Shown: one piece after another, positions 18,580 to 25,698 of the stretch
Layout of the letters: every line of letters starts with the position of its first letter
How positions within the stretch are numbered: position 1 is the stretch's first letter
Assembly: GCA_028684915.1 (NCBI GenBank)
Contig: JAQUEZ010000009.1
Location: 7,232-71,231, forward strand
DNA length: 64,000 nt
Direction of reading: 5' to 3'
Source of the DNA: Desulfobulbus sp.
Lineage (GTDB): Bacteria > Desulfobacterota > Desulfobulbia > Desulfobulbales > Desulfobulbaceae
Program-made: the position numbers and the translations under genes
The notes under the pieces: generated by a model
What the model was told of the DNA's origin: nothing
Database searches by the model: none
What the model saw: the letters and a program-made list of their open reading frames with translations, nothing else

Positions 18580-19407
18580 ATGCAGGTACGCGGGAAAAGA
18601 GCATTGGTTCTGGGGGCTTCCCGGGGCGTTGGCTTGGCTATTGCCAGAACTTTGGCCGCCGAGGGCGTTCGCTTGGCACTCCCCTGGCACGACTGGCCGG
18701 AATCGGCCATGGCCATGGTTGAAGAATTCGCTACGCGGGAACAAGATCATTTTGCCTTTCAGGCCGACCTGCGCCATCCCCAAGACATCGCTGCGCTGAT
18801 GGACTCTGTCAACAAGCAGTTCGGCGGTCTCGACATCCTGATTAACAATATCGAGCGTGGCGGCATGCCGATTCTCCATGGAGGCTATCATCACCCTATA
18901 AACCGAGAACAGTGGCAACTGGAAATGGAAACCACACTCCATGCCAAATGGCTGGTGTTTGACCAGGCCTTACCGCTGTTGCGCCAAAGCCCGGAGGCAG
19001 CAGTGGTCAACATTTCCTCGATAGCTGCGGTCACCGGACGCAGCGGTCCAGTCGGACTGCTCTTTAACGATGGGTACAGCGCCGCCAACAGGGGTGTAGC
19101 CTCCCTGACCCAAACCTGGGCTCGGTTGGGCGCACCGTCAATACGGGTCAATGAACTGATGCTGGGCCTCATTGACCAGCGCCACGGGCCAGGAACCAGA
19201 GGCTGGGGGTTGCTGAGCAAGGAGCAACAACAGGCCCTGATGGACCACACGCCTCTTGGTCGAACCGGTTCTCCGGCAGAGGTTGCTCAGGCTGTTTTGT
19301 TTCTGGTGCGGGATGCGGATTTTATGACTGGAGCGATCTTGAGAATGGACGGAGGATACGTTCTCGGTGGAGATCAGCCCTCAACCATGCCTGCAGGCGC
19401 GCTTTGA
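18580..19407 (+). CDS. SDR-family protein with non-canonical active site
   Basis: This 275-aa Rossmann protein has the SDR cofactor motif GASRGVG (12-18), DLRHPQD near 63-69 and the Ser of VNISSIAA (S146/S147). The catalytic Tyr sits in GYSAAN (Y166), where the Lys of Y-x-x-x-K is Asn170, and the NNAG motif reads NNIE. Six extra residues separate Ser and Tyr compared with classical SDRs. It may be a reductase with a relaxed mechanism, or a binding protein. ATG 18580 is chosen for its Shine-Dalgarno GGAGG (18567-18571); a TTG 15 bases earlier overlaps that site. Divergent from the M16 peptidase. The substrate is unknown. Confidence 0.82.
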   Translation: MQVRGKRALVLGASRGVGLAIARTLAAEGVRLALPWHDWPESAMAMVEEFATREQDHFAFQADLRHPQDIAALMDSVNKQFGGLDILINNIERGGMPILHGGYHHPINREQWQLEMETTLHAKWLVFDQALPLLRQSPEAAVVNISSIAAVTGRSGPVGLLFNDGYSAANRGVASLTQTWARLGAPSIRVNELMLGLIDQRHGPGTRGWGLLSKEQQQALMDHTPLGRTGSPAEVAQAVLFLVRDADFMTGAILRMDGGYVLGGDQPSTMPAGAL

Positions 19408-19413
19408 GGGCTG
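19375..19413. terminator. Hairpin spanning the SDR stop codon
   Basis: A perfect 10-bp stem, CAGCCCTCAA (19375-19384) / TTGAGGGCTG (19404-19413), with a 19-base loop that contains a smaller CCTGCAGG palindrome. It includes the SDR stop (19405-19407) and lies between two convergent genes. There is no T run. Its placement is like the hairpin at 15598-15619. Confidence 0.45.
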
Positions 19414-19430
19414 AACGAAGAATGGGGCAA

Positions 19431-19688
19431 TCAGATATCCAACACCCAATCAGGCAGGTGATGCAGGATATATTCGCTTACTTTTTCTTTGGCCTCCGGG
19501 TCGTCTACGGCAACCCCCGCGTCACGCGTTACCTCCTCGAAGTCGTACCAGCACAGTTCTTTGTCCTGACGACTGTAGACGGTAAGGATGCGATGATTCG
19601 CCTGATCGATATCCTCTTCCTCTTGGATGGCACCGACCAAACGAGCCGCCTCTTCATAGGGTAAAAATCGGATTTCTTCTTCGCTCAT
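19431..19688 (-). CDS. Small acidic hypothetical protein
   Basis: An 85-residue soluble protein rich in Glu and Asp (MSEEEIRFLPYEEAARLV...). It has no signal peptide, membrane segment or motif that I recognise. A real gene is supported by the ATG with GAGAG in front (19694-19698, read on the minus strand) and by protein-like composition with Trp and Cys. It lies downstream of rpmB on the same strand but after the rpmB terminator, so it is probably transcribed separately. I cannot assign a function. Confidence 0.65.
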   Translation of the reverse strand: MSEEEIRFLPYEEAARLVGAIQEEEDIDQANHRILTVYSRQDKELCWYDFEEVTRDAGVAVDDPEAKEKVSEYILHHLPDWVLDI

Positions 19689-19729
19689 TGTTCTCTCGGC
19701 TTTCTAAAGTATTCCCTGGCAAATGAATG

Positions 19730-19763
19730 GAAAAAGGGCGAGATGAACAGGTCAACTCGCCCT
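19730..19763 (-). terminator. Intrinsic terminator of rpmB
   Basis: On the minus strand the stem AGGGCGAG / CTCGCCCT (19756-19763 and 19735-19742) has a 13-base loop and is followed by a run of T (complement of A at 19731-19735). It is well placed 22 bases after the rpmB stop. Confidence 0.8.
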
Positions 19764-19784
19764 AATACCAGTAACCAGAAAAAA

Positions 19785-19979
19785 TCAGGCAGGCTTTACA
19801 ACAGCCCCGGAGCGGATGCAACGGGTGCAGACCTTGGCATGAACGGTTGCACCGTCTGCGTTGACCATCCGAACTTTTTGCAAGTTAGGCAGCCAGCGGC
19901 GGCGGGTCTTGTTATGGGCGTGGCTGACGTTATTGCCGGTAGAAGGGCCTTTGCCACAGATTTCACAATTACGGGCCAT
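19785..19979 (-). CDS. rpmB: 50S ribosomal protein L28 (zinc-ribbon, C+ form)
   Basis: L28 is a large-subunit ribosomal protein. The 64-residue product starts [12 protein letters not shown] and keeps [18 protein letters not shown], the L28 signature. The four cysteines, C5-x2-C8 and C51-x2-C54, form the zinc ribbon of the C+ paralogue, which needs zinc to fold. The frame is open 36 bases further upstream, but ATG 19979 has AGGAG at good spacing. The gene is monocistronic: terminator downstream, and a 5' region with two small inverted repeats. No second, zinc-free L28 is in the window. Confidence 0.95.
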   Translation of the reverse strand: MARNCEICGKGPSTGNNVSHAHNKTRRRWLPNLQKVRMVNADGATVHAKVCTRCIRSGAVVKPA

Positions 19980-20015
19980 GATTATATCTCCTAGAAAAAA
20001 GTATCGCTCTCGCAA

Positions 20016-20340
20016 AAAGCGGCGAGAACGACGTCCCGTGCTCCCTAAGCCCCTGTTATCATGATTCAGGGCCTATTGCTTTTTGTTTTTTTTTTGCGAG
20101 CTTATAAAAAATATTAATTTTCAATAACCTTCTATATTACCCGCGCACCATTAAAAATCAAGCCTTTTTAGGAATGAACAAAACGGAAAAATGGATCAAC
20201 ATAGACGCGATAGAGGGTAAAGGGTTATAGCCATGCTCTTTTACTGGCCATTCCTGTCCTGTCGCCAAGGACCGCTCTTTCTGATCGGCCTTCGTCCGGT
20301 GACGAAAAGAGATCGCCCCTCTTAATCAAAAGATGAGGAT
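20016..20340. other. Intergenic region between divergent rpmB and cdaA
   Basis: No gene recognised. On the rpmB side it is AT-rich, with a GCCC(C)TG...CAGGGC inverted repeat at about 20050-20074 and a poly-T tract at about 20081-20096. CTCGC-N8-GCGAG at 20009-20026 could form a hairpin in the rpmB leader. The remaining roughly 240 bases toward cdaA hold no convincing ORF; the minus-strand frame at 20225-20503 has no homology that I recognise. Confidence 0.5.
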
Positions 20341-20344
20341 TTAT

Positions 20345-20374
20345 CTTCGTCCAATGGTTGGTTTTTGTTATAAT
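20345..20374 (+). promoter_or_regulatory. Promoter of the cdaA fusion gene
   Basis: A perfect extended -10, TGTTATAAT (20366-20374), with a poor -35 (CTTCGT, 20345-20350; spacing 18). Transcription would begin near 20381, leaving a leader of about 120 bases before ATG 20503. Confidence 0.5.
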
Positions 20375-20502
20375 CATCCTTACTCTAGCGCCACCGGATT
20401 GCTTATCCACCTTTGTCCGCCCCAAGAGCACATCCGTAAAAGGGGACATCTCACATCCTGTGCGTTTTACACCCAAAGCACCAACCCTAAAGGAACCATT
20501 CA

Positions 20503-21936
20503 ATGGGGCATTCCATTGCTCTTGCCTATGAGTTTTTTTCCTGGAGAGCTGTCCTCGACATCCTCCTTATCAGCGCCGGTCTGTTTTTTTTATACCGAAC
20601 CCTCCTGCGACTCGGGACATGGAAAATCATGGCGGGCATCCTTCTGGCGCTGGTGGTCTTTATTCTCGCCAATGCGCTCAGCCTCAAGGGCATAGAGTGG
20701 ATTTATCAGAACGTGAGCCATGTGGCCGTGTTGGGCCTGATCGTCATTTTTCAACCTGAACTACGCAAAGTTCTTGAGAAGGCGGTTTCCGTCTCACCCC
20801 ATCGCCTCAAAGACCAGGACAACGACATCCAAGCCATGATTGCCGAAAGCATGATCAAACTGGCCCAGGAGCGTTGCGGAGCTATCCTCGTTTTTCCCGG
20901 CAAGGAGCCGATCAAAGATAAAATCTCAGGCGGTTACCAACTGAATGCCGTCCCTTCGTTGCCGCTAATTCTCAGCATATTTGACTCTAACTCCCCTGGC
21001 CACGATGGCGCCGTCATCATTGAAGGAAACCGCCTAACCCAATTTGGGGTTCGCCTGCCGATGTCACAATCGACCCGCCTCTCCGAAGAGTATGGCACTC
21101 GCCATCATGCCGCCATGGGACTGGCCGAGCAGACCGACGCCCTCACTCTGGTTGTCTCCGAAGAGCGCGGCAAGGTCTCCATATTCACCAACGGCACCAT
21201 GGAACCGGCTCTCGACGCCGACGAGATCACCAATGCTATTGTCGAGCACCAGCAGCAAATGGGATTTTTTCGCCGGGACAGCTCGCCCAGAATCCGCAAA
21301 AGGACGCTGTTGCAGGCTGCGGCAAGCGTGGTCATTGCCATCGCTTTCTGGTCGACCCTGATGGTTTCCCAACGGGAGGTGGTCGAAAGGGTTTTGCCGG
21401 TCAATATCGATTACACTTCTCCCGCTGAGGATCTGGTGCTGGTTGGCGATAAGGCAAACGAGGTTAAGCTGCATATCACCGGCCCCAAGTCGGACATCGA
21501 CAACTTGGCCATGAATCCACCCAGCGTTAAAATCGACCTTTCCAAGATGGCCAAGGGCACACAGACCATCATCATCACCAGTGAAAATATTCGCCTTCCA
21601 AAAGGCGTTTCCCTGCTCGACACCTCCCCACAACAGCTCAAACTGACACTGGCGGCAGTGATGGAAAAAAGCGTGACGATCACCCCGCAGATTATCGGCA
21701 AATTGCCCGGCAATCTCAAAATTAAACAGATCACCGTTACCCCGGATTCCGTCCTAGTGAACGTCCCTGTCACCAGAGAAAGCAAAAATATCGACGAGGT
21801 TTTGACCACACCGATCTACCTCGAATCGATATCCACTGACAGCAAGCTCTTCTGTAAGGTTATCGCCCGCCCCTCCATCCAACCGGTGGGAAAACGCTGG
21901 CCGGATGTTGAAGTCTACATCGAGCTCAAGGAATAG
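20503..21936 (+). CDS. cdaA: Diadenylate cyclase CdaA fused to YbbR domains
   Basis: A 477-aa membrane protein. Three N-terminal helices (about 15-95) precede a DisA_N (DAC) domain that condenses two ATP to c-di-AMP. The DGA motif is D168-G169-A170 (GHDGAVII). The second signature reads R200-H201-H202 (GTRHHAAMG), a variant of RHR. A further membrane helix (about 268-288) leads to YbbR-like repeats (about 295-475), which in Firmicutes are a separate protein, CdaR. The fusion puts the regulator outside the membrane and the cyclase inside. ATG has AAAGGAA (20491-20497). The gene appears monocistronic. c-di-AMP receptors are not in the window. Confidence 0.9.
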   Translation: MGHSIALAYEFFSWRAVLDILLISAGLFFLYRTLLRLGTWKIMAGILLALVVFILANALSLKGIEWIYQNVSHVAVLGLIVIFQPELRKVLEKAVSVSPHRLKDQDNDIQAMIAESMIKLAQERCGAILVFPGKEPIKDKISGGYQLNAVPSLPLILSIFDSNSPGHDGAVIIEGNRLTQFGVRLPMSQSTRLSEEYGTRHHAAMGLAEQTDALTLVVSEERGKVSIFTNGTMEPALDADEITNAIVEHQQQMGFFRRDSSPRIRKRTLLQAAASVVIAIAFWSTLMVSQREVVERVLPVNIDYTSPAEDLVLVGDKANEVKLHITGPKSDIDNLAMNPPSVKIDLSKMAKGTQTIIITSENIRLPKGVSLLDTSPQQLKLTLAAVMEKSVTITPQIIGKLPGNLKIKQITVTPDSVLVNVPVTRESKNIDEVLTTPIYLESISTDSKLFCKVIARPSIQPVGKRWPDVEVYIELKE

Positions 21937-21944
21937 CCCGCCGA

Positions 21945-21962
21945 GTTGCACACATTTGCAAC
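21945..21962. promoter_or_regulatory. Inverted repeat, possible upstream activator site for the porin
   Basis: GTTGCA-N6-TGCAAC (perfect 6-bp arms) lies about 135 bp upstream of the -24 element of the porin promoter, a usual distance for a sigma-54 activator site. It also lies just after the cdaA stop and could be a 3' hairpin instead; no T run follows. Confidence 0.35.
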
Positions 21963-22086
21963 ATTCTCGATAAAAAAATAATAATTTTGTAACTAAATCC
22001 TAACCACCATTCCACCCTCAACCTCCGCCCAACACTAACCTGCTTAAATATCACAACTTTTCCAAGCGTCTCTCCTAGATTTTTTC

Positions 22087-22102
22087 TGGCACCACATTTG
22101 CT
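22087..22102 (+). promoter_or_regulatory. Sigma-54 (-24/-12) promoter of the porin
   Basis: TGGCACCACATTTGCT has GG at 22088-22089 and GC at 22100-22101 with exactly 10 bases between, and matches TGGCAC-N5-TTGCT fully. Transcription would start near 22113, giving a 5' leader of about 125 bases before ATG 22237. Confidence 0.7.
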
Positions 22103-22236
22103 AAAAACGATTAGAGCGAAGGTACAGCTTTGCCCCCAGCGCATACTTCGGCCATTTGGCCTTGGAGTACAGCGCTCCGTCAAGCTGCAAAGTTGTTATA
22201 CATGATGAAGAATTGTTTTTAAAAAAGGAGAGAAGC

Positions 22237-23007
22237 ATGAAACGCATATTTTCCATGGCCGCCCTGGCTGCATTAACCCTAGCTGGCGCGGCGTCCCAAG
22301 CAGAAGCGGCAACTGCCACTGCGGCTGTAGACGTGAACAGCGCCTATGTTTGGCGTGGTTTGACTTTCAACGATGGCATGGTTCTGCAACCCAGCATCAC
22401 CGCAGCTTCAGATAACGGGTTTTCGGTCAATGTCTGGGGAAACTATGACATTAATGATTACGATGGAGCGGTGGATGAGAATCACTTTTCAGAAGTTGAT
22501 CTGACTGCATCCTATGCCTTTAAACTTGGTTCTGTCGACACGACAGTAGGCATCGTTGCATATACTTTCCCCACAACATATCCGGACAATCTGGCCGGTG
22601 CAGGAACAGATTACAGCAGTACAGCCGAAATTTTCTTAGGTTTAGGTTATGATCTGGGCCACGGCTTTTCGATCGCAGGTAATATCTATTATGATGTGGA
22701 CCAAGTTGACGACTTCTACCTCACAGCTGGCTTGAAATATGCCTACGACATCAACGAAAAGACCTCGTTAAGCCTTGGTGGCCTTATTAGTTACGCTGGC
22801 GAAGACTTCACTGCGTATTACGCAGGTGGAACAGATAGCGGTTTTTTCAACTACATACTGAATGCCTCTCTAAGCTACAAAGTGACCGATGCTTTCGGCA
22901 TTGGAGCCAACATTGCCTACACGGATTCGATGGATGACGACGCCCTGCCCGATTCCGCAGTCGACACCACGCTTTACGGCGGCGTAAGCCTGTCCTACAC
23001 CTTCTGA
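22237..23007 (+). CDS. TorF-family outer-membrane porin-like protein
   Basis: A 256-aa secreted beta-barrel protein. The signal peptide is residues 1 to about 24 (hydrophobic core, cleavage after AEA). The mature part has alternating aromatic and glycine-rich strands and ends in LSYTF, the C-terminal aromatic signature for outer-membrane insertion. The start TAAVDVNSAYVWRG(L)TFNDG.V.QPS matches the TorF/conserved porin-like family seen in many Proteobacteria. ATG 22237 has AAAGGAGAG just before it. It is preceded by a sigma-54 promoter and followed by a strong terminator, so it is a single-gene unit. The substrate is unknown. Confidence 0.82.
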   Translation: MKRIFSMAALAALTLAGAASQAEAATATAAVDVNSAYVWRGLTFNDGMVLQPSITAASDNGFSVNVWGNYDINDYDGAVDENHFSEVDLTASYAFKLGSVDTTVGIVAYTFPTTYPDNLAGAGTDYSSTAEIFLGLGYDLGHGFSIAGNIYYDVDQVDDFYLTAGLKYAYDINEKTSLSLGGLISYAGEDFTAYYAGGTDSGFFNYILNASLSYKVTDAFGIGANIAYTDSMDDDALPDSAVDTTLYGGVSLSYTF

Positions 23008-23020
23008 TTTCCCCTAGCCT

Positions 23021-23072
23021 CTCCCCCTCTCCCCGACTTGGCTTTATGCGTCGGGGAGGGGGTTTTCTTTTT
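23021..23072 (+). terminator. Strong intrinsic terminator after the porin
   Basis: A GC-rich stem, CCCCGAC (23031-23037) / GTCGGGG (23050-23056), extended by CCCCC (23023-23027) / GGGGG (23058-23062) with a small internal mismatch, then TTTTCTTTTTT (23063-23073). Confidence 0.88.
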
Positions 23073-23325
23073 TCAAACTCCCCACCTGCATACGGGCCAC
23101 CAACGTGCCCAGCTTTCCAATGCCTTCCTCCATTGCGTCACTCCAGTGCGAGCAACAAGTTAAACGGATACATTTTTTAAACCATCCGCTGCTGCTCGAG
23201 ATCGTTCCGGGAATAATATAAAGGTTCTGTTCCCTGGCTGCCTGGTACAGACATTCCATCCACCTGCGGAGCGAAAGCTCCACCCAAAGGATGAAACCGT
23301 CCCTGTGGCGCAGTCGACCTCGATC
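23044..23325 (-). pseudogene. MocR/PLP-aminotransferase-type regulator, 3' remnant
   Basis: Read on the minus strand, about 80 residues match the end of MocR-family regulators (GntR-type HTH fused to a class I aminotransferase fold): DGFILWVEL, then a LYQAAREQNLYIIPGTI block, then SSGWFKKCIRLTC, then HWSDAMEEGIGKLGTLV. In intact relatives these are the G-G-x-F-x-W-V-E-L and I-x-I-x-P-G-x-x-F-S motifs near the C-terminus. Upstream the frame meets a stop within about 20 codons, and the HTH and PLP-lysine regions are absent. The remnant's 3' end overlaps the porin terminator. I read it as a decayed gene. Confidence 0.65.
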
Positions 23326-23465
23326 CTTGGCTAATCAAACGTGCTATGGCATGAAACACTGTATGAGCGTAACTGGTTTTGCAGCGCTGCCCGCAAGCGG
23401 TGTATTATACCAGGACACAACGCCCACCCTTAAGCAACACATCCAAATCACTTGAAAAAAATTAC

Positions 23466-23494
23466 TTGACATTACAAAAACGATGCCAGTTAAT
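23466..23494 (+). promoter_or_regulatory. Sigma-70 promoter of the chemoreceptor leader
   Basis: A perfect -35 TTGACA (23466-23471), a 17-bp spacer and -10 GTTAAT (23489-23494, 4 of 6). Transcription would start near 23501, about 300 bases before the chemoreceptor ATG. Confidence 0.6.
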
Positions 23495-23500
23495 TGATGC

Positions 23501-23803
23501 ACAACATGCTTATGCGCGGTTGCCATAGGCGCTTCTCCCAACGGAATTGACACCACGGGTGACACAGGGCAGAGATACCCGGCCTAATCCTGACTAAAGG
23601 CGTTAAGCAGGGACAAGGAGCCGGGCAGAAATCAGTTCCCCGGAGATTATTTGCATACCTGGGCAGCCCTCCCAACGGCAGGAGGCTCGAGACAACATTT
23701 CAGGAAATGAAGTTTTTGGCACCCACCATATAAATTGCAGCATTGAGGCTTTATCGCTAACCACTCGCATTGTTAGCATCACTTTTTAAGGAGGAAGGAC
23801 ATC
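23501..23803 (+). ncRNA. Long structured 5' leader of chemoreceptor gene (unidentified)
   Basis: No gene is seen. The leader can form at least three hairpins: CGGGT / ACCCG (23556-23560 / 23577-23581), CCGGG / CCCGG (23621-23625 / 23639-23643), and AGCC(C)TCC / GGAGGCT (23665-23672 / 23681-23687). The middle 130 bases are GC-rich compared with the AT-rich end. CACAGGGCA and CGGCCTAA recall pieces of the c-di-GMP-I (GEMM) riboswitch, but the central GGGACGCAAAGCC element is missing, so I do not call it GEMM. The Shine-Dalgarno AAGGAGGAAGGA lies at the very end. Confidence 0.4.
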
Positions 23804-25474
23804 ATGAACTGGTATGTCAATCTCAAAATCGGCAGCAAAATGCTACTGGTTTCCCTGCTGGTACTCCTTGGCCTGGGTGGCCTGGGTTCTTTTTTCATCG
23901 TCCAGATGGGCGAGGTCTATGAAGAGGCCAACTATGGCAACGTGAATAGTGTGCCCAGCCTGGAGGTGATGTTCCGTATGCTTGGCGGTGCAAAAGATTT
24001 TTATATCGACACCCTTCGCCATATCCAAAATAACGATCTATCCCGCATGACCATGATCGAGGGGTTAATCGAGAAGGCTCGACAAACCACAGAAACAGCG
24101 ATGGGCGATTACGAAAAACTTCTGTCCGACGACACTGATCGGCGGATGTTGAGTGAAGACCGGAGTGCCTTTAGCGACTTGGTGCGTGCGGAAGAAGAGT
24201 TGATCGTTCTTTCCCGCGCCAATAAAAACGAAGAAGCCCGGTTGCTCTTGCGGGAGAAAGGGCTTCCGGCCCAGGAAAAATTGAGCAAACTTCTCAAAGA
24301 TCACATCGATTATAATATGCAGCTTGCCAAGAAGGGGAGTGAAGATGCTCGCGATGGATACCAATCCTCGCGATTGGAAGGCATAATTTCGATTGTCGTG
24401 GTCGCCGGAATACTTTTCGTGCTGATGCTTTTGATTGGCCGCTCGATCTCCGGCCCGGTAATCCAAGCCTCGTCGCTGGCCGAGAAGATGGCCAAAGGTG
24501 ATTTTACCGCCAAGCTCGATATCCAGCGAAAAGACGAAATCGGTCTGATGACCGGTTCCCTCAATTCTATGGTTACGCAACTCAGCTCCATGATCCGCGA
24601 TATCATTAATGGTGTCGACACGCTTTCCAACTCATCAAGTGACTTGGCGGCTGTCTCCAAACAGCTTTCGACCGCTGCTCGCGACACCTCGGCAAAGGCA
24701 GGGACCGTCTCAGTTGCCACCGAGGAAATGAGCACCAATTTTCAATCGGTTTCCGCAGCCATGGAGCAATCCACATCAAACGTCAACATGGTAGCGTCCT
24801 CCACCGAGGAAATGACAGCCACAGTTAACGAAATTGCCCAAAATGCAGAAAAGGCACGTTCTATTTCCGAAGGTGCGGTTCAGCAATCGCGTCGGGCCAC
24901 AGAGAAAATGACTGTCCTCGGTGCCTCGGCTCGCAAGATCGGCCGGGTTACGGAGACCATCACCGAAATCTCCGAACAAACCAATCTCCTCGCCCTCAAT
25001 GCCACCATTGAAGCGGCCCGAGCCGGTGACGCTGGCAAAGGCTTTGCGGTTGTGGCCAATGAAATCAAAGAACTGGCACGCCAGACTGCTGCGGCTACGG
25101 TGGACATCAAAAATCAGATCAGCGAGATGCAGGAGACAACCTCAACCACTGTAGAGGATATTGAAAAAATTTCAGCAGTCATCACTGAAATCAACAACGT
25201 CATCAACGGGATTGCCACTGCGGTCGAGGAGCAGTCGGCAGCCTCGGGTGAAATCAGCAATAACATCGCCCAGGCCTCGCAGGGCATTGCCGAAGTAAAT
25301 GAAAACGTTGCCCAAGCCACGGTGGTGATTAGTGACATTTCCCGCGATATCGCTGATATTAATCAGCAATCGACCCAGGTGGAACAGGGCAGCGACCAGG
25401 TGCAGTCCAGCGCTAACGGCCTCTCCGAATTGGCCACGCAGCTCCACGACCTGATCAAACGCTTCAAAGTCTAA
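23804..25474 (+). CDS. Methyl-accepting chemotaxis protein, 4HB sensor type
   Basis: A 556-aa chemoreceptor. TM1 (about 12-32), a four-helix-bundle type periplasmic domain (about 35-190), TM2 (about 193-213), HAMP (about 214-268) and a cytoplasmic signalling bundle with the invariant tip [21 protein letters not shown] and [15 protein letters not shown] (about 388-428). It lacks a C-terminal CheR-binding pentapeptide. It would relay a ligand signal to CheA/CheW, which are not in this window. Very strong Shine-Dalgarno (AAGGAGGAAGGA). Preceded by a 300-base leader and followed by a terminator, so it is monocistronic. Confidence 0.96.
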   Translation: MNWYVNLKIGSKMLLVSLLVLLGLGGLGSFFIVQMGEVYEEANYGNVNSVPSLEVMFRMLGGAKDFYIDTLRHIQNNDLSRMTMIEGLIEKARQTTETAMGDYEKLLSDDTDRRMLSEDRSAFSDLVRAEEELIVLSRANKNEEARLLLREKGLPAQEKLSKLLKDHIDYNMQLAKKGSEDARDGYQSSRLEGIISIVVVAGILFVLMLLIGRSISGPVIQASSLAEKMAKGDFTAKLDIQRKDEIGLMTGSLNSMVTQLSSMIRDIINGVDTLSNSSSDLAAVSKQLSTAARDTSAKAGTVSVATEEMSTNFQSVSAAMEQSTSNVNMVASSTEEMTATVNEIAQNAEKARSISEGAVQQSRRATEKMTVLGASARKIGRVTETITEISEQTNLLALNATIEAARAGDAGKGFAVVANEIKELARQTAAATVDIKNQISEMQETTSTTVEDIEKISAVITEINNVINGIATAVEEQSAASGEISNNIAQASQGIAEVNENVAQATVVISDISRDIADINQQSTQVEQGSDQVQSSANGLSELATQLHDLIKRFKV

Positions 25475-25491
25475 ATCCGCCATTGACGGTG

Positions 25492-25514
25492 AAGGGGCCG
25501 ACATCGGCCTTTTC
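25492..25514 (+). terminator. Intrinsic terminator after first chemoreceptor
   Basis: GGCCG (25496-25500) / CGGCC (25505-25509) with loop ACAT, followed by TTTT (25510-25513). Flanking AAGG / TTTT bases extend the stem. Confidence 0.65.
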
Positions 25515-25698
25515 CCTGTTGCTCTTCCACCCGGCATCCTGTTGCACAAATAGAGTTCCGCTTGTAGATCGATAAAAATTTGTGGTACACTTTGTTAACG
25601 AAGCAAAGAGGTTACCGTTTTTTTTAATAGATTGCCCCCCAAACCTCACCCGTGCGGAAATATTTCCGCCACTTAATTCCCCCTCAGTAAAGGGCTTC

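Noticed and set aside
20225..20503. 92-codon minus-strand frame upstream of cdaA
   Set aside because: It overlaps the cdaA promoter region, has no ribosome-binding site of note and no recognisable domain.
20503..20503. Sigma-54 promoter GG-N10-GC near 20220 before cdaA
   Set aside because: Only the GG/GC spacing fits; the -24 lacks TGGCAC, and a better extended -10 lies downstream.
23550..23690. c-di-GMP-I (GEMM) riboswitch
   Set aside because: CACAGGGCA and CGGCCTAA are present but in the wrong arrangement, and the conserved GGGACGCAAAGCC core is missing. Kept only as an unidentified structured leader.
23708..23733. FliA (sigma-28) promoter before the first chemoreceptor
   Set aside because: TGAAGTTT and CCATATAA resemble the elements, but the spacer is one base short and the -10 matches only 5 of 8.
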